Shown here one piece after another: positions 63,993 through 64,000 of a stretch of 64,000 nt of DNA (its first letter is position 1; each line of letters opens with the position of its first letter). This DNA is from Micropterix aruncella (Eukaryota; Arthropoda; Insecta; Lepidoptera; Micropterigidae): positions 590,201-654,200 of the forward strand of contig OX155967.1 of the NCBI GenBank assembly GCA_944548615.1, given 5' to 3'. The notes below the pieces were generated by a model, which was not told the DNA's origin, ran no database searches, and saw only the letters and a list, made by a program, of their open reading frames with translations. The position numbers were made by a program, and so were the translations under genes.

Positions 63993-64000
63993 CTGGAAAG

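Overview
This window looks like arthropod, most likely insect, nuclear DNA. It is AT-rich, and its transposon set (BEL/Pao, Jockey, R1-like, RTE/CR1-like, Penelope-like, hAT, Tc1, pogo/Tigger, Helitron-like) is typical of a large insect genome. I see no complete single-copy host gene, no rRNA and no CRISPR. The only recognisable host-gene material is a broken two-exon N-terminal fragment of a protein phosphatase 5-like (TPR) gene, a duplicated scrap of C2H2 zinc-finger coding sequence, and a tRNA-like sequence. Nearly everything else is transposable elements nested in one another.

Region 1-16.2 kb: a tandemly duplicated promoter/exon-1 segment (1405-2937) leads into a giant inverted duplication of about 2.18 kb per arm (3153-5329 and 5867-16234, spacer 537 bp). 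The arms carry the PP5 TPR exon, a tRNA-like sequence and a reverse-transcriptase scrap. The right arm is split by a nearly complete BEL/Pao LTR retrotransposon (7665-15846, minus strand, 1.2 kb LTRs, 5-bp target duplication).

Region 16.2-32 kb: three hAT-type elements (two with clean 8-bp target duplications), an RTE-like tail, a Tc1 pseudogene split by a foldback element, an R1/I-like retrotransposon, a Jockey-superfamily reverse transcriptase with poly(A), Penelope-like and pogo-like fragments, and the first of two young copies of an unnamed 0.7-kb GC-rich repeat.

Region 32-59.5 kb: two direct copies of one ancestral segment (starting near 32179 and 44789, ending near 42105 and 59393). 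Each copy has been expanded by different insertions, so each provides the empty sites for the other's insertions. One insertion is a 10,028-bp DNA transposon with TTAA target duplications (45290-55317). It carries a multi-exon Mutator-like-transposase/YqaJ gene and a second uncharacterised gene, and is itself interrupted by a GC-rich Jockey element. This is the most interesting object in the window. Another insertion is a roughly 650-bp near-perfect palindrome sitting inside an (AT)n tract.

Region 59.5-64 kb: fragments of several non-LTR retrotransposons.

No gene here looks able to make a complete host protein. The longest intact frames are retrotransposon frames.
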